Source of the DNA: Oscillospiraceae bacterium
GTDB taxonomy: Bacteria; Bacillota; Clostridia; Oscillospirales; Oscillospiraceae
Reading direction: 5' to 3'
NCBI GenBank assembly: GCA_015068225.1
Contig: SVKX01000014.1
Coordinates: 1 to 37,903 of the forward strand
Length of the DNA: 37,903 nucleotides
Positions 1-8,172 of this stretch are shown piece by piece. The notes under the pieces are model-generated. The model searched no databases. It was not told where the DNA came from and worked only from the letters and a program-made list of their open reading frames with translations. The translations under genes were made by a program, and so were the position numbers. Within the stretch, counting starts at the first letter, position 1; each line of letters begins with the position of its first letter.

Positions 1-236
1 TTGCTTCTCCACGGCGTTGCTCCGGGATAGAGTTTACAGCGTAAAACCCATGTTACCATGGGCCGGGTGGGCTCTTACCCCACCTTTTCATCCTTACCTT
101 GCGGCGGTATATTTCTGTTGCACTTGTCCTGAGGTCACCCTCGGCGGGCGTTACCCGTTATCCCTGCCCTGTGGAGCCCGGACTTTCCTCACCTGATCCC
201 TTTCGGGATTCAGCCGCGGCTGTCCAATCTGGTCGC
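1..236 (-). ncRNA. rnpB: RNase P RNA, 5' part (cut by window start)
   Basis: Catalytic RNA of ribonuclease P, which trims the 5' leaders of tRNA precursors. Read on the minus strand, the sequence has the near-invariant P4-region core GAGGAAAGTCCGGGCTCC at about 174-191, followed by CAGGGCAGGG, a GTAACGCC segment, and AGTGCAACAGAAA with ACCGCC. These come in the order expected for a bacterial RNase P RNA. The 3' part, including the second P4 strand, lies beyond base 1, so only about 236 nt are present. The 5' end is placed about 7 nt downstream of a consensus -10 box. The gene diverges from murD. The family assignment is very safe; the exact 5' end is inferred. Confidence 0.95.
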
Positions 237-242
237 GAAAAT

Positions 243-271
243 ATTGTACCCTAAAGGAGCTTCCTTGTCAA
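243..271 (-). promoter_or_regulatory. sigma-A promoter of rnpB
   Basis: On the minus strand TTGACA (266-271) and TACAAT (243-248) are separated by exactly 17 bases. This is a near-perfect sigma-A promoter pointing at rnpB, with the predicted start near base 236. Confidence 0.8.
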
Positions 272-276
272 ATATC

Positions 277-305
277 TTGCAAATTCTTTTGCCAGAGGAT
301 ATACT
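277..305 (+). promoter_or_regulatory. sigma-A promoter of murD-ispD-ispF
   Basis: TTGCAA (277-282) and TATACT (300-305) are separated by 17 bases, upstream of murD. Its -35 box lies only 5 bases from the -35 box of the oppositely oriented rnpB promoter. Confidence 0.7.
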
Positions 306-341
306 ATAACCATAAGAAACTGTTGGAATGAGGAATGGAAA

Positions 342-1694
342 ATGACCACGCCATTTGATCGATATTTCACATCTATACGGGAAAAGCGGATCGTTGTTCT
401 GGGTCTGGGCGTCAGCAACCGGCCTCTGGTCCGGCTGCTCCTTTCCTACGGATGCACCGTCACAGGTTGCGACAAGACCCCCAGAGAGAAGTTGGATGCC
501 GAGGTTCTGGAGCTTGAAGCGCAAGGCTGCCGGCTGCAGGTAGGGGAGAACTATCTGGATGACCTTTCCGCGGATCTGGTTTTCCGTACACCGGGCATGC
601 ATCCCAATGTTCCTGCCCTGGAGGCGCTGCGCGCTTCCGGTGCACAGATCACCAGTGAGATGCAGGTGTTCTTCCAGCTATGTCCCTGCACCATTCTGGC
701 AGTAACCGGATCTGACGGCAAGACTACTACCACCACTTTGATCTCGGAAATGCTGAAAGCAGAGGGCAAACAGGTCTGGCTGGGAGGAAATATTGGCACG
801 CCGCTGCTGTCTAAGGTTAAAGAAATGAAACCGGAAGATTATGCAGTAGTAGAGCTGAGCTCTTTTCAGCTGATGGATATGACCCGTTCCCCCCACCGGG
901 CGCTGATCACCAATCTGGCGCCCAATCATCTGGATGTCCACAAGGATATGCAGGAATATGTGGATGCCAAAAAGAATATCTTCCGCTTCCAGTGTGAGGA
1001 CGGCATTCTGGTGGTAAACGGGGATAATGAAATTACCAATGCCTTTGTTGGCAACGGCGTTACCCGGAAATTCTCCAGAAAGGGAACAGCCTATGTAAAT
1101 CTTCAGGATGGCTATATCTGCCGTGAAAGCCAGAGAATTCTGGATACAAAGGACATTTTAATCCCCGGCATTCACAATGTGGAAAACTACATGGCGGCCA
1201 TCGCCATGGTGGACGGATTGGTGGCGGACGAGACCATCCGCAGTGTTGCAAAGACTTTTGGCGGCGTGGAGCATCGCATTGAGCTTGTAAGGGTCAAGGA
1301 TGGCGTCCGGTTTTATAACGATTCCATCGCTTCCAGCCCCAGCCGGACCATTGCTGGCTTGAGAAGCTTTGGAGAAAAGGTGATCCTCATTGCCGGCGGC
1401 TATGATAAGCATATTCCCTACGATGTTTTGGGTCCGGAGATCTGTACCCATGTGAAAAAACTGTTCCTCTGCGGCGCGACAGCGCCCCAGATTCGTGCAG
1501 CGGTAGAAAACTGCCCCATGGAGCGGCCAGAGATCACCGATTGCGGAAAGTTTGAGGCTGCAGTCCTGGCAGCTGCCGGGGCGGCGGAAGCAGGAGATGT
1601 GGTACTTATGAGTCCTGCCAGTGCATCTTTTGATGAATTCAAAAACTTTATGGTACGGGGCGATTTCTTTAAGAAACTGATTATGGAGCTGTAA
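342..1694 (+). CDS. murD: UDP-N-acetylmuramoylalanine--D-glutamate ligase
   Basis: Cytoplasmic Mur ligase that adds D-glutamate to UDP-MurNAc-L-Ala using ATP, the second amino-acid step of peptidoglycan precursor synthesis. The 450-residue length fits the family. An N-terminal nucleotide-type fold (GLGVSNRP near residue 21) precedes the ATP loop, GSDGKTTTTT at residues 123-132. The central domain shows SSFQL, NLAPNHLDVH and the carbamylated-lysine region DAKKNIF, and the C-terminal ligase domain shows NDSIASSPSRT. The loop reads SDGK where many Mur ligases have TNGK; the catalytic Lys and Thr are kept. The ATG is preceded by TGAGGAA at a good distance. First gene of a unit with ispD and ispF. 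Confidence 0.95.
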   Translation: MTTPFDRYFTSIREKRIVVLGLGVSNRPLVRLLLSYGCTVTGCDKTPREKLDAEVLELEAQGCRLQVGENYLDDLSADLVFRTPGMHPNVPALEALRASGAQITSEMQVFFQLCPCTILAVTGSDGKTTTTTLISEMLKAEGKQVWLGGNIGTPLLSKVKEMKPEDYAVVELSSFQLMDMTRSPHRALITNLAPNHLDVHKDMQEYVDAKKNIFRFQCEDGILVVNGDNEITNAFVGNGVTRKFSRKGTAYVNLQDGYICRESQRILDTKDILIPGIHNVENYMAAIAMVDGLVADETIRSVAKTFGGVEHRIELVRVKDGVRFYNDSIASSPSRTIAGLRSFGEKVILIAGGYDKHIPYDVLGPEICTHVKKLFLCGATAPQIRAAVENCPMERPEITDCGKFEAAVLAAAGAAEAGDVVLMSPASASFDEFKNFMVRGDFFKKLIMEL

Positions 1695-1696
1695 AA

Positions 1697-2419
1697 ATGG
1701 GTATTTCCAAAATTACAAAGTCGGTGCGCAAGGTGCTGCCCCTTCGCCGGTGCGGAGCGGTTATTGTGGCGGCGGGAACAGCCAGCCGCATGGGGGGCAT
1801 CGATAAGGTCATGGCACCTCTCAAGGGCGAGCCTATGATCGTGCATACGGTGCGGGCCTTTCAAAACTGTGATGCGATCCGTGAGATCGTTATCGTAACC
1901 AGAGAGGATCTTCTGGTGCCGGTTATGGACCTGTGCCACAGGTTTGATAAGGTTCAGGCGGTAATCGTAGGCGGCGCCAGCCGGCAGGAATCTGTGGAGC
2001 GGGGGCTGGATATGATGTCCGTGGGCACAAAATTGGTGGCGGTGCAGGATGGCGCCAGACCGCTCATTACCTGGCAGGTCATCGACAGGACCGTGCGGGC
2101 GGCGAATAGCTATGGCGCTGCCGCGCCGGCTGTTCCGGTGAAGGATACCATTAAGGTGGTTACTGGAGGCATCGTAAAGGAAACGCCGGACAGAAGCACA
2201 CTTCAGGCGGTGCAGACCCCGCAGGTTTTCGATTTGGATCTTCTGAAAGGTGCTCTTGCTAAGGCACGGATGGAGGACGCTGCCGTTACTGACGATTGTT
2301 CAGCAGTGGAGCGGCTGGGGATGTCTGTAAAGATCGTAGAGGGCGATGAGCGTAACATCAAGGTGACCACTCCCGTGGACCTGAAAATTGCGGAGCTCTT
2401 ACTGGAGGATGGATTATGA
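1697..2419 (+). CDS. ispD: 2-C-methyl-D-erythritol 4-phosphate cytidylyltransferase
   Basis: Transfers CMP from CTP to methylerythritol 4-phosphate in the non-mevalonate isoprenoid pathway. The nucleotide-binding motif [10 protein letters not shown] is at residues 25-34 with its Lys at 37. GGASRQESV (92-100), QDGARPL (117-123) and QTPQVF are also visible and typical of IspD. At 240 residues it is close to the family length, with about 17 extra N-terminal residues before the core. The start ATG is 2 bases after the murD stop, with GGAG inside the end of murD as binding site. A start further inside cannot be excluded. It overlaps ispF by 4 bases, so the two MEP-pathway enzymes are probably translationally coupled and share the murD promoter. 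Confidence 0.95.
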   Translation: MGISKITKSVRKVLPLRRCGAVIVAAGTASRMGGIDKVMAPLKGEPMIVHTVRAFQNCDAIREIVIVTREDLLVPVMDLCHRFDKVQAVIVGGASRQESVERGLDMMSVGTKLVAVQDGARPLITWQVIDRTVRAANSYGAAAPAVPVKDTIKVVTGGIVKETPDRSTLQAVQTPQVFDLDLLKGALAKARMEDAAVTDDCSAVERLGMSVKIVEGDERNIKVTTPVDLKIAELLLEDGL

Positions 2420-2886
2420 GAATTGGACACGGCTATGATGTGCACCGCTTTGCCAAGGATCGGGATCTGATCCTTGGCGGCGTGAAGATTCCTTTTGAGG
2501 CTGGTCTGGACGGTCATTCCGATGCGGATGTGCTGCTCCACGCGGTGATGGATGCGTTGCTTGGCGCGGCGGGACTGCGGGACATCGGCTTCCACTTTCC
2601 GGATACAGATCCCAGCTATAAGGGGGCAGATTCCATGGAGCTGTTGGGCTGCGTGGCAGAAAAAATCACCAGTGCCGGTTATTCGGTCAGCAATGTGGAT
2701 GTGACCATGATCGCGCAAGCGCCCAAGCTGAAGCCTTATATCCCCCAGATGATCGCGAATATTGCGTCGAAATTGGGCATTGCTTCCGATCGGGTTAATG
2801 TCAAGGCGACTACGGAGGAGCATCTGGGCTTTACAGGCCGTATGGAAGGCATGGCCTGCCATGCAGTATGCCTGCTGGAGGAATAA
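2416..2886 (+). CDS. ispF: 2-C-methyl-D-erythritol 2,4-cyclodiphosphate synthase
   Basis: Cyclises CDP-methylerythritol 2-phosphate with release of CMP, two steps after IspD in the MEP pathway. At 156 residues it has full family length. Metal ligands Asp8, His10 (GYDVHR) and His42 (in [18 protein letters not shown]) are present. So are the HFPDTDP loop near 60-66 and the C-terminal [11 protein letters not shown] nucleotide-binding segment. The ATG overlaps the ispD stop (ATGA). A strong intrinsic terminator follows directly and closes the unit. Confidence 0.97.
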   Translation: MRIGHGYDVHRFAKDRDLILGGVKIPFEAGLDGHSDADVLLHAVMDALLGAAGLRDIGFHFPDTDPSYKGADSMELLGCVAEKITSAGYSVSNVDVTMIAQAPKLKPYIPQMIANIASKLGIASDRVNVKATTEEHLGFTGRMEGMACHAVCLLEE

Positions 2887-2891
2887 AAGAG

Positions 2892-2918
2892 ACACCGCTC
2901 TTAGAGCGGTGTTTTTTT
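2892..2918 (+). terminator. intrinsic terminator after ispF
   Basis: ACACCGCTC (2892-2900) and GAGCGGTGT (2904-2912) form a perfect 9-bp stem with a TTA loop, followed by a run of T to 2918. It lies 6 bases after the ispF stop. Confidence 0.9.
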
Positions 2919-2975
2919 ACGGAAATCACACAGTTTCGACACCGGCTGCATAGGCTGAGCCGGGAGGGATTCTAT

Positions 2976-3233
2976 ATGAAAAACGATTGGCTGATCACCT
3001 TTCGCTCCGTGACCTTTGCCCAAAGAGGGGAGAGGCTTATGAAGCAGGAGGGCATTTTCTGTACACTTCAAAGAACACCCCGGGAGCTTTCGGAAAGAGG
3101 CTGCGGTTACTGCCTGCGTCTGCGCGGGCGGGATGCCATGGCGGCGGTTTCCCTTTTGCAGAGGGGCAGTCTTTCCTTTGGGAAGGTCTACCGGTTGTCG
3201 GATGACGGGAAACCGGAGGAGCGGACGCTATGA
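2976..3233 (+). CDS. DUF3343 small protein, putative sulfur/selenium carrier-like
   Basis: An 85-residue protein resembling the DUF3343 family (putative Se/S carrier-like). The N-terminal strand WLITFRSVTFAQ, the segment TPRELSERGCGYCLRL and the overall length all match. Cys43 and Cys46 form a CxxC, and Cys29 is a third cysteine. The ATG at 2976 is chosen because GGGAGG sits about 9 bases upstream; an earlier in-frame start would lie inside ispF and the terminator. It overlaps the next gene, a cysteine-desulfurase-like enzyme, by 4 bases, which supports a role in accepting or passing sulfur or selenium. No experimental function is known to me. The family call is good; the function is inferred from context. 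No clear promoter is visible in the short gap after the terminator. Confidence 0.75.
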   Translation: MKNDWLITFRSVTFAQRGERLMKQEGIFCTLQRTPRELSERGCGYCLRLRGRDAMAAVSLLQRGSLSFGKVYRLSDDGKPEERTL

Positions 3234-4330
3234 TATATCTGGATAATGGAGCTACGTCCTTTCACAAGCCTGCCGTTGTGCGGCAGGCTATGCTCCGGGC
3301 GATGGACCGATGTGCCAATCCCGGCCGGGGCGGTTATCCGGCTGCTATGGCTGCGGCAGAGACAGTATTTCGATGCAGGGAGCGGGCAGCGGATTTTTTT
3401 GAATGTGAAAGCCAGCAGGTGGTGTTTACAAGCAACTGCACACATGGGCTAAACATTGCAGTGGAAACACTGGTAAAACCGGGCGCCCGGGTGGTGATCT
3501 CGGGCTTTGAGCATAATGCGGTAACCCGGCCTCTTCATACCCGCAAGGCCCGTATCCGTGTGGCGGGGCGGCGGCTGTTTGACTGGGAGAATACACTGGA
3601 GGAGTTTGAAGACGGGTTGAAGGCCGGTGCGGATGCTGCCGTTTTTACCCATGTGTCCAATGTGTTCGGATATATTCTTCCGGTGGAGGAGATGGCAGCG
3701 CTTTGCCGGCAATACGGCGTTCCCTTTGTTGTGGATGCCGCCCAGTCTGCGGGGACGCTGCCTGTCAGCCTGAAAAAGCTGGGGGCGGATTTTATTGCCA
3801 TGCCCGGTCACAAGGGCCTGCTGGGTCCCCAAGGGACAGGAATCCTGCTTTGCAACCGGCTGCCGGAACCTTTGATGTGGGGTGGCACGGGAAGTGAATC
3901 CGAAAACCAGGATATGCCGGATTTCCTGCCGGACAGAGCAGAGGCAGGCACATTAAATGTGGTGGGCATTGCCGGGCTTGGTGCGGGGATTGGATATCTA
4001 CAGCATAAGGGGATTGAAAATATATACAGGCGGGAGCATCAGGCGTTGCTTCGCTGCATTAAAGATCTACAAAAAAGGGGACTTCGGGTGTTTTCAGGCG
4101 ATCACCAGTCGGCAACAATCTCCTTCGTTTCCAATGGGGATTGTGAGAAAACCGCGCAATTACTGGCGGAATCTGGAATCGCAGTACGGGCAGGGCTCCA
4201 CTGCGCGCCCCTTGCCCATGAAAGCGCCGGAACGCTGGAGACCGGAACGGTGCGCATCAGCTTTGGGCATGACGCCAATCCCGGGCAAAATGAAGCGCTT
4301 TATCGGGCGATTGCCAAAATTGCTGGCTGA
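3230..4330 (+). CDS. cysteine desulfurase family protein (class V aminotransferase, EF2568-like)
   Basis: A PLP enzyme of the SufS/CsdA type that probably removes sulfur (or selenium) from cysteine (or selenocysteine). At 366 residues it is shorter than housekeeping IscS/SufS and matches the EF2568-like subgroup. The N-terminus is MIYLDNGATSFHKP. FTSNCTHGLN (67-76), FEHNAV (93-98) and the cofactor Asp in VVDAAQSAG follow. The PLP lysine is Lys195 in GHKGLLGPQG, and the putative persulfide cysteine is Cys325 in RAGLHCAP. Its ATG overlaps the DUF3343 stop, so the two are coupled. EF2568-type genes often occur with selenium-utilisation genes, but none of those (selD, yedF) are seen in this window. 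The exact substrate is unproven. Confidence 0.88.
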   Translation: MIYLDNGATSFHKPAVVRQAMLRAMDRCANPGRGGYPAAMAAAETVFRCRERAADFFECESQQVVFTSNCTHGLNIAVETLVKPGARVVISGFEHNAVTRPLHTRKARIRVAGRRLFDWENTLEEFEDGLKAGADAAVFTHVSNVFGYILPVEEMAALCRQYGVPFVVDAAQSAGTLPVSLKKLGADFIAMPGHKGLLGPQGTGILLCNRLPEPLMWGGTGSESENQDMPDFLPDRAEAGTLNVVGIAGLGAGIGYLQHKGIENIYRREHQALLRCIKDLQKRGLRVFSGDHQSATISFVSNGDCEKTAQLLAESGIAVRAGLHCAPLAHESAGTLETGTVRISFGHDANPGQNEALYRAIAKIAG

Positions 4331-4355
4331 GCTGTAAAAAAATTTTAGTTTTCTA

Positions 4356-4384
4356 TTGCTATCCCAGCCGTAATCCGCTATAAT
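4356..4384 (+). promoter_or_regulatory. sigma-A promoter of the cdaA operon
   Basis: TTGCTA (4356-4361) and a perfect TATAAT (4379-4384) are 17 bases apart, with an A/T-rich stretch just upstream (4336-4353). It is the only strong promoter I recognise before the run of 15 genes ending with rsgA. Confidence 0.75.
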
Positions 4385-4460
4385 AGTACGGATAATAGGA
4401 TAGTTATGCGCTTTGGTAAAACAGAGCATTTTCAGGATAGAAAAAAGGCAGGGGCGAGCT

Positions 4461-5321
4461 ATGAATACGATTCAGGATCTTCTTCAGCAGCTGACCAAAA
4501 TGCGTTGGTCGGATTATCTGGATATTATTATTGTGGCATTTTTGCTTTACCGGATCCTTCCGTTGATCCGTACCACCGGCACCATGCGGGTGGCAAAAGC
4601 GGTTGTTGCGATTATCGTGGCGGCATGGCTGACGGCGGTGCTGGAGCTGCATACCTTAAGCTTCATATTTGACCAGTTCCTGCAGATCGGATTGCTTGCG
4701 GTAGTTATCCTGTTCCAACCGGAGCTGCGGCGTATGCTGGACCATCTGGGCAATATGAAGATCCGCAAATTCTTCGGCACAGAAAAGCAGGGACCGGAAA
4801 TGGCACCGGTCATTGCACAGACTGTCATGGCCTGTGAAGTGATGAGCCGGGAGCGTGTGGGCGCGCTGATTGTATTTGCAAGAGATAACCCGCTGGATGA
4901 GTATTTTAAAACGGGCACTGTGATCGAGGGTCAGGTATCGGAGCAGCTGATCCGCAACATTTTCTTTCCCAAGGCGTCCCTGCACGACGGCGCTATGATC
5001 ATCTGTGACGGCAAGGTGGCCGCGGCAGGCTGCGTGCTGCCGCTGTCTGCCAGTGAGCGGCTCAGTGCGGATCTGGGCACCCGTCATCGGGCGGGCGTTG
5101 GTATCAGTGAAGCATCGGATGCGGTGGTTATCATTGTATCTGAGGAAACCGGCACGATTTCTGTGGCGGTGGGCGGTATGCTGAAACGGCATCTTGCCCC
5201 CCAGACACTGGAGCGGTTGCTGTGCAATGAACTGTGTGCTGACGAGGTGCTTCATGACGAGAATCTGGTGCTTCGTCTGCGCCAGAAGCTCCAGAAGAAG
5301 AGCAAGGAGGAGCACAAATGA
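4461..5321 (+). CDS. cdaA: diadenylate cyclase CdaA
   Basis: Membrane-bound enzyme that condenses two ATP into the second messenger c-di-AMP, which controls potassium, osmolyte and cell-wall homeostasis. From the ATG at 4461 it has 286 residues. Three N-terminal hydrophobic segments lie around residues 20-36, 44-62 and 68-86, followed by a DisA_N cyclase domain. The catalytic motifs DGA (176-178) and GTRHRAG (206-212) are intact. This ATG is preferred over an upstream in-frame TTG because GGGGCGAG lies at a suitable distance and the length fits the family. The stop overlaps the cdaR start (ATGA). The usual third partner glmM is not found after cdaR here. Confidence 0.95.
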   Translation: MNTIQDLLQQLTKMRWSDYLDIIIVAFLLYRILPLIRTTGTMRVAKAVVAIIVAAWLTAVLELHTLSFIFDQFLQIGLLAVVILFQPELRRMLDHLGNMKIRKFFGTEKQGPEMAPVIAQTVMACEVMSRERVGALIVFARDNPLDEYFKTGTVIEGQVSEQLIRNIFFPKASLHDGAMIICDGKVAAAGCVLPLSASERLSADLGTRHRAGVGISEASDAVVIIVSEETGTISVAVGGMLKRHLAPQTLERLLCNELCADEVLHDENLVLRLRQKLQKKSKEEHK

Positions 5322-6568
5322 GAAAAATCGTATATGCTCTTTTGTCCATTGTTGTAGCGTTTGGTTTGTGGGTCTATGTGATCACCACAGTCAATCCAGG
5401 CTACGAAGAGACTTTCTATGATATCCCTGTGGCATTGGCCAACGTGTCTGCGCTGCATGATCGGGGCTTGATGCTGGATACGGAAAAGACCCCTACGGTG
5501 ACCTTGAAACTGTCCGGCAATCGCAGCGATATCATTAAACTGAATAAGTCCAATATTACTCTGGTGGCGGATCTTTCCCGGATCTATGAATCCGGCAGAC
5601 AGAGGGTTGCTTACAGCATTTCCTTCCCTGGTGATATTCCCAGCAATTCTATTGAGATCCTTTCCAAGTCTGTGGTAGAGATCACGCTGGACATTGCAAA
5701 GCGGAATACTGCCCAGATTCCGGTTGTGCCCGTTTATGTAGGTTCTGTACCTGACGGCTTCCGTACAGACAAGGAAAGCCTTATGCTGGACAAAGACTAT
5801 ATCTCTGTAACAGGGCCGGCTGCATTGGTAGATCAGATCGAAGAGGCCCGGATCGAAGTGGATCTGAATGAGCAGACGGAAACTATCAACCAAAGCTATC
5901 GCTACACCTTCTACGATAAGGACGGCAATGTTGTGGCATCGGAAAAACTGATCACAGATGCCACAGAAGTCAATTTGACCCTTAAGATCCAGCGCTATAA
6001 GGAGATTGCCCTGAAGGTGGATGTGACCTACGGCGGTGGTGCCAACAAAAATAATACCCAAATCACCATCTCTACCGAATCCATTCAGGTTTCCGGAAGC
6101 GAGCAGCTCTTGGATGCTTTGGGTGACGAGCTGGTGCTTGGCAGCTTGAAGCTTAGCGAGATACTGGAAGATACGGAAATTGAGTACGAGATCAAGCTGC
6201 CGGAGGGCGTAGAGAATCTGACCGGCAAAAAGACAGTTACAGTCACAGTCAAATTTAACAATTTGATCACCCAGACCTTCCAGGTGACAGATATTCAGAC
6301 CCAGAATGTGCCCGAGGGAATGGATGTGGAGCTGATTACTCAGGAACTGACTGTTACGGTAAGAGGACCGAAATCACAGATTGATCAGCTGACAGAAGAG
6401 GATTTGGGTGTCATCGTTGATTTTTCTCAGGCTGAATTGGGCACAGACACCTATAAGGCTCTGATTCATGTAGATGCTATAAGATTCAATGCTGTGGGTG
6501 CGATTGGCAGTTATCTGGTGGATGCCAAGCTGACAGAAACACCTGAGCCTTCAATCGGTGTAGAGTAA
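5318..6568 (+). CDS. cdaR: YbbR-domain protein, CdaA regulator CdaR
   Basis: A 416-residue extracytoplasmic protein anchored by one N-terminal membrane segment (about residues 3-22). Most of it is built from successive YbbR-type beta domains, visible as recurring stretches such as IPVVPVYVG...GFRTD with VTGPAALVDQI, and later IQTQNVPEGMDVEL with VTVRGPKSQIDQL. In Firmicutes the YbbR protein encoded next to CdaA binds the cyclase and tunes c-di-AMP production. The 4-base overlap with cdaA supports that pairing. The acidic, Thr/Val-rich exterior fits a surface-exposed domain chain. It ends 10 bases before the RseC-like gene. Confidence 0.9.
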   Translation: MRKIVYALLSIVVAFGLWVYVITTVNPGYEETFYDIPVALANVSALHDRGLMLDTEKTPTVTLKLSGNRSDIIKLNKSNITLVADLSRIYESGRQRVAYSISFPGDIPSNSIEILSKSVVEITLDIAKRNTAQIPVVPVYVGSVPDGFRTDKESLMLDKDYISVTGPAALVDQIEEARIEVDLNEQTETINQSYRYTFYDKDGNVVASEKLITDATEVNLTLKIQRYKEIALKVDVTYGGGANKNNTQITISTESIQVSGSEQLLDALGDELVLGSLKLSEILEDTEIEYEIKLPEGVENLTGKKTVTVTVKFNNLITQTFQVTDIQTQNVPEGMDVELITQELTVTVRGPKSQIDQLTEEDLGVIVDFSQAELGTDTYKALIHVDAIRFNAVGAIGSYLVDAKLTETPEPSIGVE

Positions 6569-6578
6569 AGGATCTGAA

Positions 6579-7028
6579 ATGGAACAGCTTGTGCGTGTGA
6601 AGCAGACATATGATGATGGTACGGCTCTGGTGATCCGGGTGCGGGAAAGCGCATGCTCAGGAGATTGCCATAAATGCTCCGGCTGTGGCGCGCAGAAGCA
6701 GGTCGTGCTGCTTCGGGCAGTCAATGCCATTGGGGCAGGGGTTGGTGAACTGGTAACAGTTCGCTCGGAATCCGGCCCGCTGCTGGCCGGCGCGGCTATG
6801 GTGTATATGCTGCCGGTGGTGCTGTTCTTTCTTGGTTACACGATCGGCGAGCTGCTATGGCAGCAGGGTGCACTGGCAGGTTGCCTCGCCTTCGTGGCTG
6901 GAATTGCCGGAGCGGTGCTCTATGACCGTCTGGTGGCACAAAAGCAGAAAATGGTATACACCATTACCGGATACCCAACAAATGATGTTTTGCAAATGCA
7001 GATAAAAGGGGATAATGACCTTGATTAA
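6579..7028 (+). CDS. RseC/MucC-like (SoxR-reducing system) membrane protein
   Basis: A 149-residue protein with a cysteine cluster near the N-terminus (Cys26, Cys30, Cys33, Cys36; C-x3-C-x2-C-x2-C) and two hydrophobic segments (about residues 67-87 and 92-112). This layout is typical of RseC_MucC family proteins. The cysteines probably bind an Fe-S cluster or take part in redox chemistry at the membrane, by analogy with RseC next to the Rnf/Rsx complex. No rnf genes are nearby. It lies 10 bases after cdaR and overlaps yicC by 14 bases, so it belongs to the same transcript. The family call is good; the role in this operon is unknown. Confidence 0.8.
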   Translation: MEQLVRVKQTYDDGTALVIRVRESACSGDCHKCSGCGAQKQVVLLRAVNAIGAGVGELVTVRSESGPLLAGAAMVYMLPVVLFFLGYTIGELLWQQGALAGCLAFVAGIAGAVLYDRLVAQKQKMVYTITGYPTNDVLQMQIKGDNDLD

Positions 7029-7899
7029 AAGTATGACCGGTTACGGCCGCGCCGTGGAGACGGTAAACGGCCGGGAGTTTACAGTAGAGCTTCGCTCTGT
7101 GAACAATCGCTATCTGGACTGCAATGTGAAGCTTCCCAGATCTCTGTCCTTTGCAGAGGATGCAGTGAAGCAGGCGGTAAAGGCTGCAGTTTCCAGAGGC
7201 AAGGTGGATGTGTTTATTTCCGTCAAGACTGAAGAAGCGGATGATACCGCCATCAGCCTGAATGAAAAGACACTGGAGGGATATCTTGCCGCCATGCGGC
7301 GGATGGTCTCGGAGTTTGGCGTAAAGGATGATATCAGCGTTTCTGCCCTTTCCCGCCTGCCGGAAGTGTTTTCCGTGGAGCGGAAGGAGGTCGACGAACA
7401 GCAGCTTCTTGAGGATCTGATGGGCGTTGTGACAAAGGCGTTGGAGGGCTATGACGCTATGCGCTGCACAGAGGGTGCGGCTTTGGATGCGGATCTGCGC
7501 AGCCGGGGCAATACCATTCTGGAACTGGTTTCTCAGGTGGAGCAGGGCAACGGCCAGACGGTGATCGATTACCGTGCGCGGCTGGAGGCCAAGCTGAAGG
7601 AGGTTTTGGCCAACACCAACATTGATGAAAGCCGGATTTTGACAGAGGCTGCCATTTTCGCGGATAAGGTGGCAGTAGATGAGGAGACCGTTCGTCTGCG
7701 GAGCCATTTGCAGCAGATGAATACCATGCTCTCCGGCGGCGGTGCTGTCGGCAGAAAGCTGGACTTTTTGCTGCAGGAGATGAACCGGGAGGCCAACACC
7801 ATCGGATCGAAATGCACCGATGTGAAACTTGCCCGTATCGTGGTCGATATCAAGGCAGAGCTGGAAAAGATCCGGGAACAGACCCAGAACATTGAGTAA
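7015..7899 (+). CDS. yicC: YicC/YloC family endoribonuclease
   Basis: A 294-residue YicC/YloC protein, a family shown in other bacteria to be endoribonucleases acting in RNA turnover. The signature N-terminus IKSMTGYGRA and ELRSVNNRYLDCNVKLPR are followed by a long helical middle. The conserved C-terminal domain has GGGAVGRKLDFLLQEMNRE, NTIGSKC and VDIKAELEKIREQTQNIE. Two starts are possible. The ATG at 7015 is only 4 bases after the GGGG of the binding site. The TTG at 7021 gives the family-typical MIKSMTGYG start and a slightly longer spacing. The gene lies upstream of remA and gmk, the conserved Firmicutes order. Confidence 0.93.
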   Translation: MTLIKSMTGYGRAVETVNGREFTVELRSVNNRYLDCNVKLPRSLSFAEDAVKQAVKAAVSRGKVDVFISVKTEEADDTAISLNEKTLEGYLAAMRRMVSEFGVKDDISVSALSRLPEVFSVERKEVDEQQLLEDLMGVVTKALEGYDAMRCTEGAALDADLRSRGNTILELVSQVEQGNGQTVIDYRARLEAKLKEVLANTNIDESRILTEAAIFADKVAVDEETVRLRSHLQQMNTMLSGGGAVGRKLDFLLQEMNREANTIGSKCTDVKLARIVVDIKAELEKIREQTQNIE

Positions 7900-7908
7900 G
7901 GGGAGCCT

Positions 7909-8172
7909 ATGAAGCTGATCAACATTGGATTTGGAAGCATGATCGCCGCCCACCGGATTCTGGCAGTGGTAGATCCGGACTCTGCCCCCATTAAGCGTGT
8001 GGTGCAGGAGGCCCGGGATCGAGGGATGCTGATTGATGCCTCCTATGGCCATAAGACCAAAGCGGTCATTTTGATGGATACGGATCATGTGATCCTGTCT
8101 GCTCTGACACCGGAGGCAGTATCTTCCCGGTGGAGTGGCAAGCAGGAAAAGGATGAGGAGCAGATGCCATGA
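7909..8172 (+). CDS. remA: RemA-like regulatory protein (DUF370)
   Basis: An 87-residue DUF370 protein homologous to RemA (YlzA), a DNA-binding activator of extracellular-matrix and osmoprotection genes in Bacillus subtilis. The characteristic N-terminus [12 protein letters not shown], the segment [14 protein letters not shown] and the core [20 protein letters not shown] are intact. A charged tail after residue 75 is likely disordered. The gene sits between yicC and gmk, as in Bacillus, and overlaps gmk by 4 bases. A matrix-regulating function in this organism is extrapolated; the family assignment is firm. Confidence 0.93.
   Translation: MKLINIGFGSMIAAHRILAVVDPDSAPIKRVVQEARDRGMLIDASYGHKTKAVILMDTDHVILSALTPEAVSSRWSGKQEKDEEQMP

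Noticed and set aside
6964-8088. 374-codon open frame on the minus strand opposite yicC and remA
   Set aside because: Shadow of two conserved genes, with no start signals or known domain.
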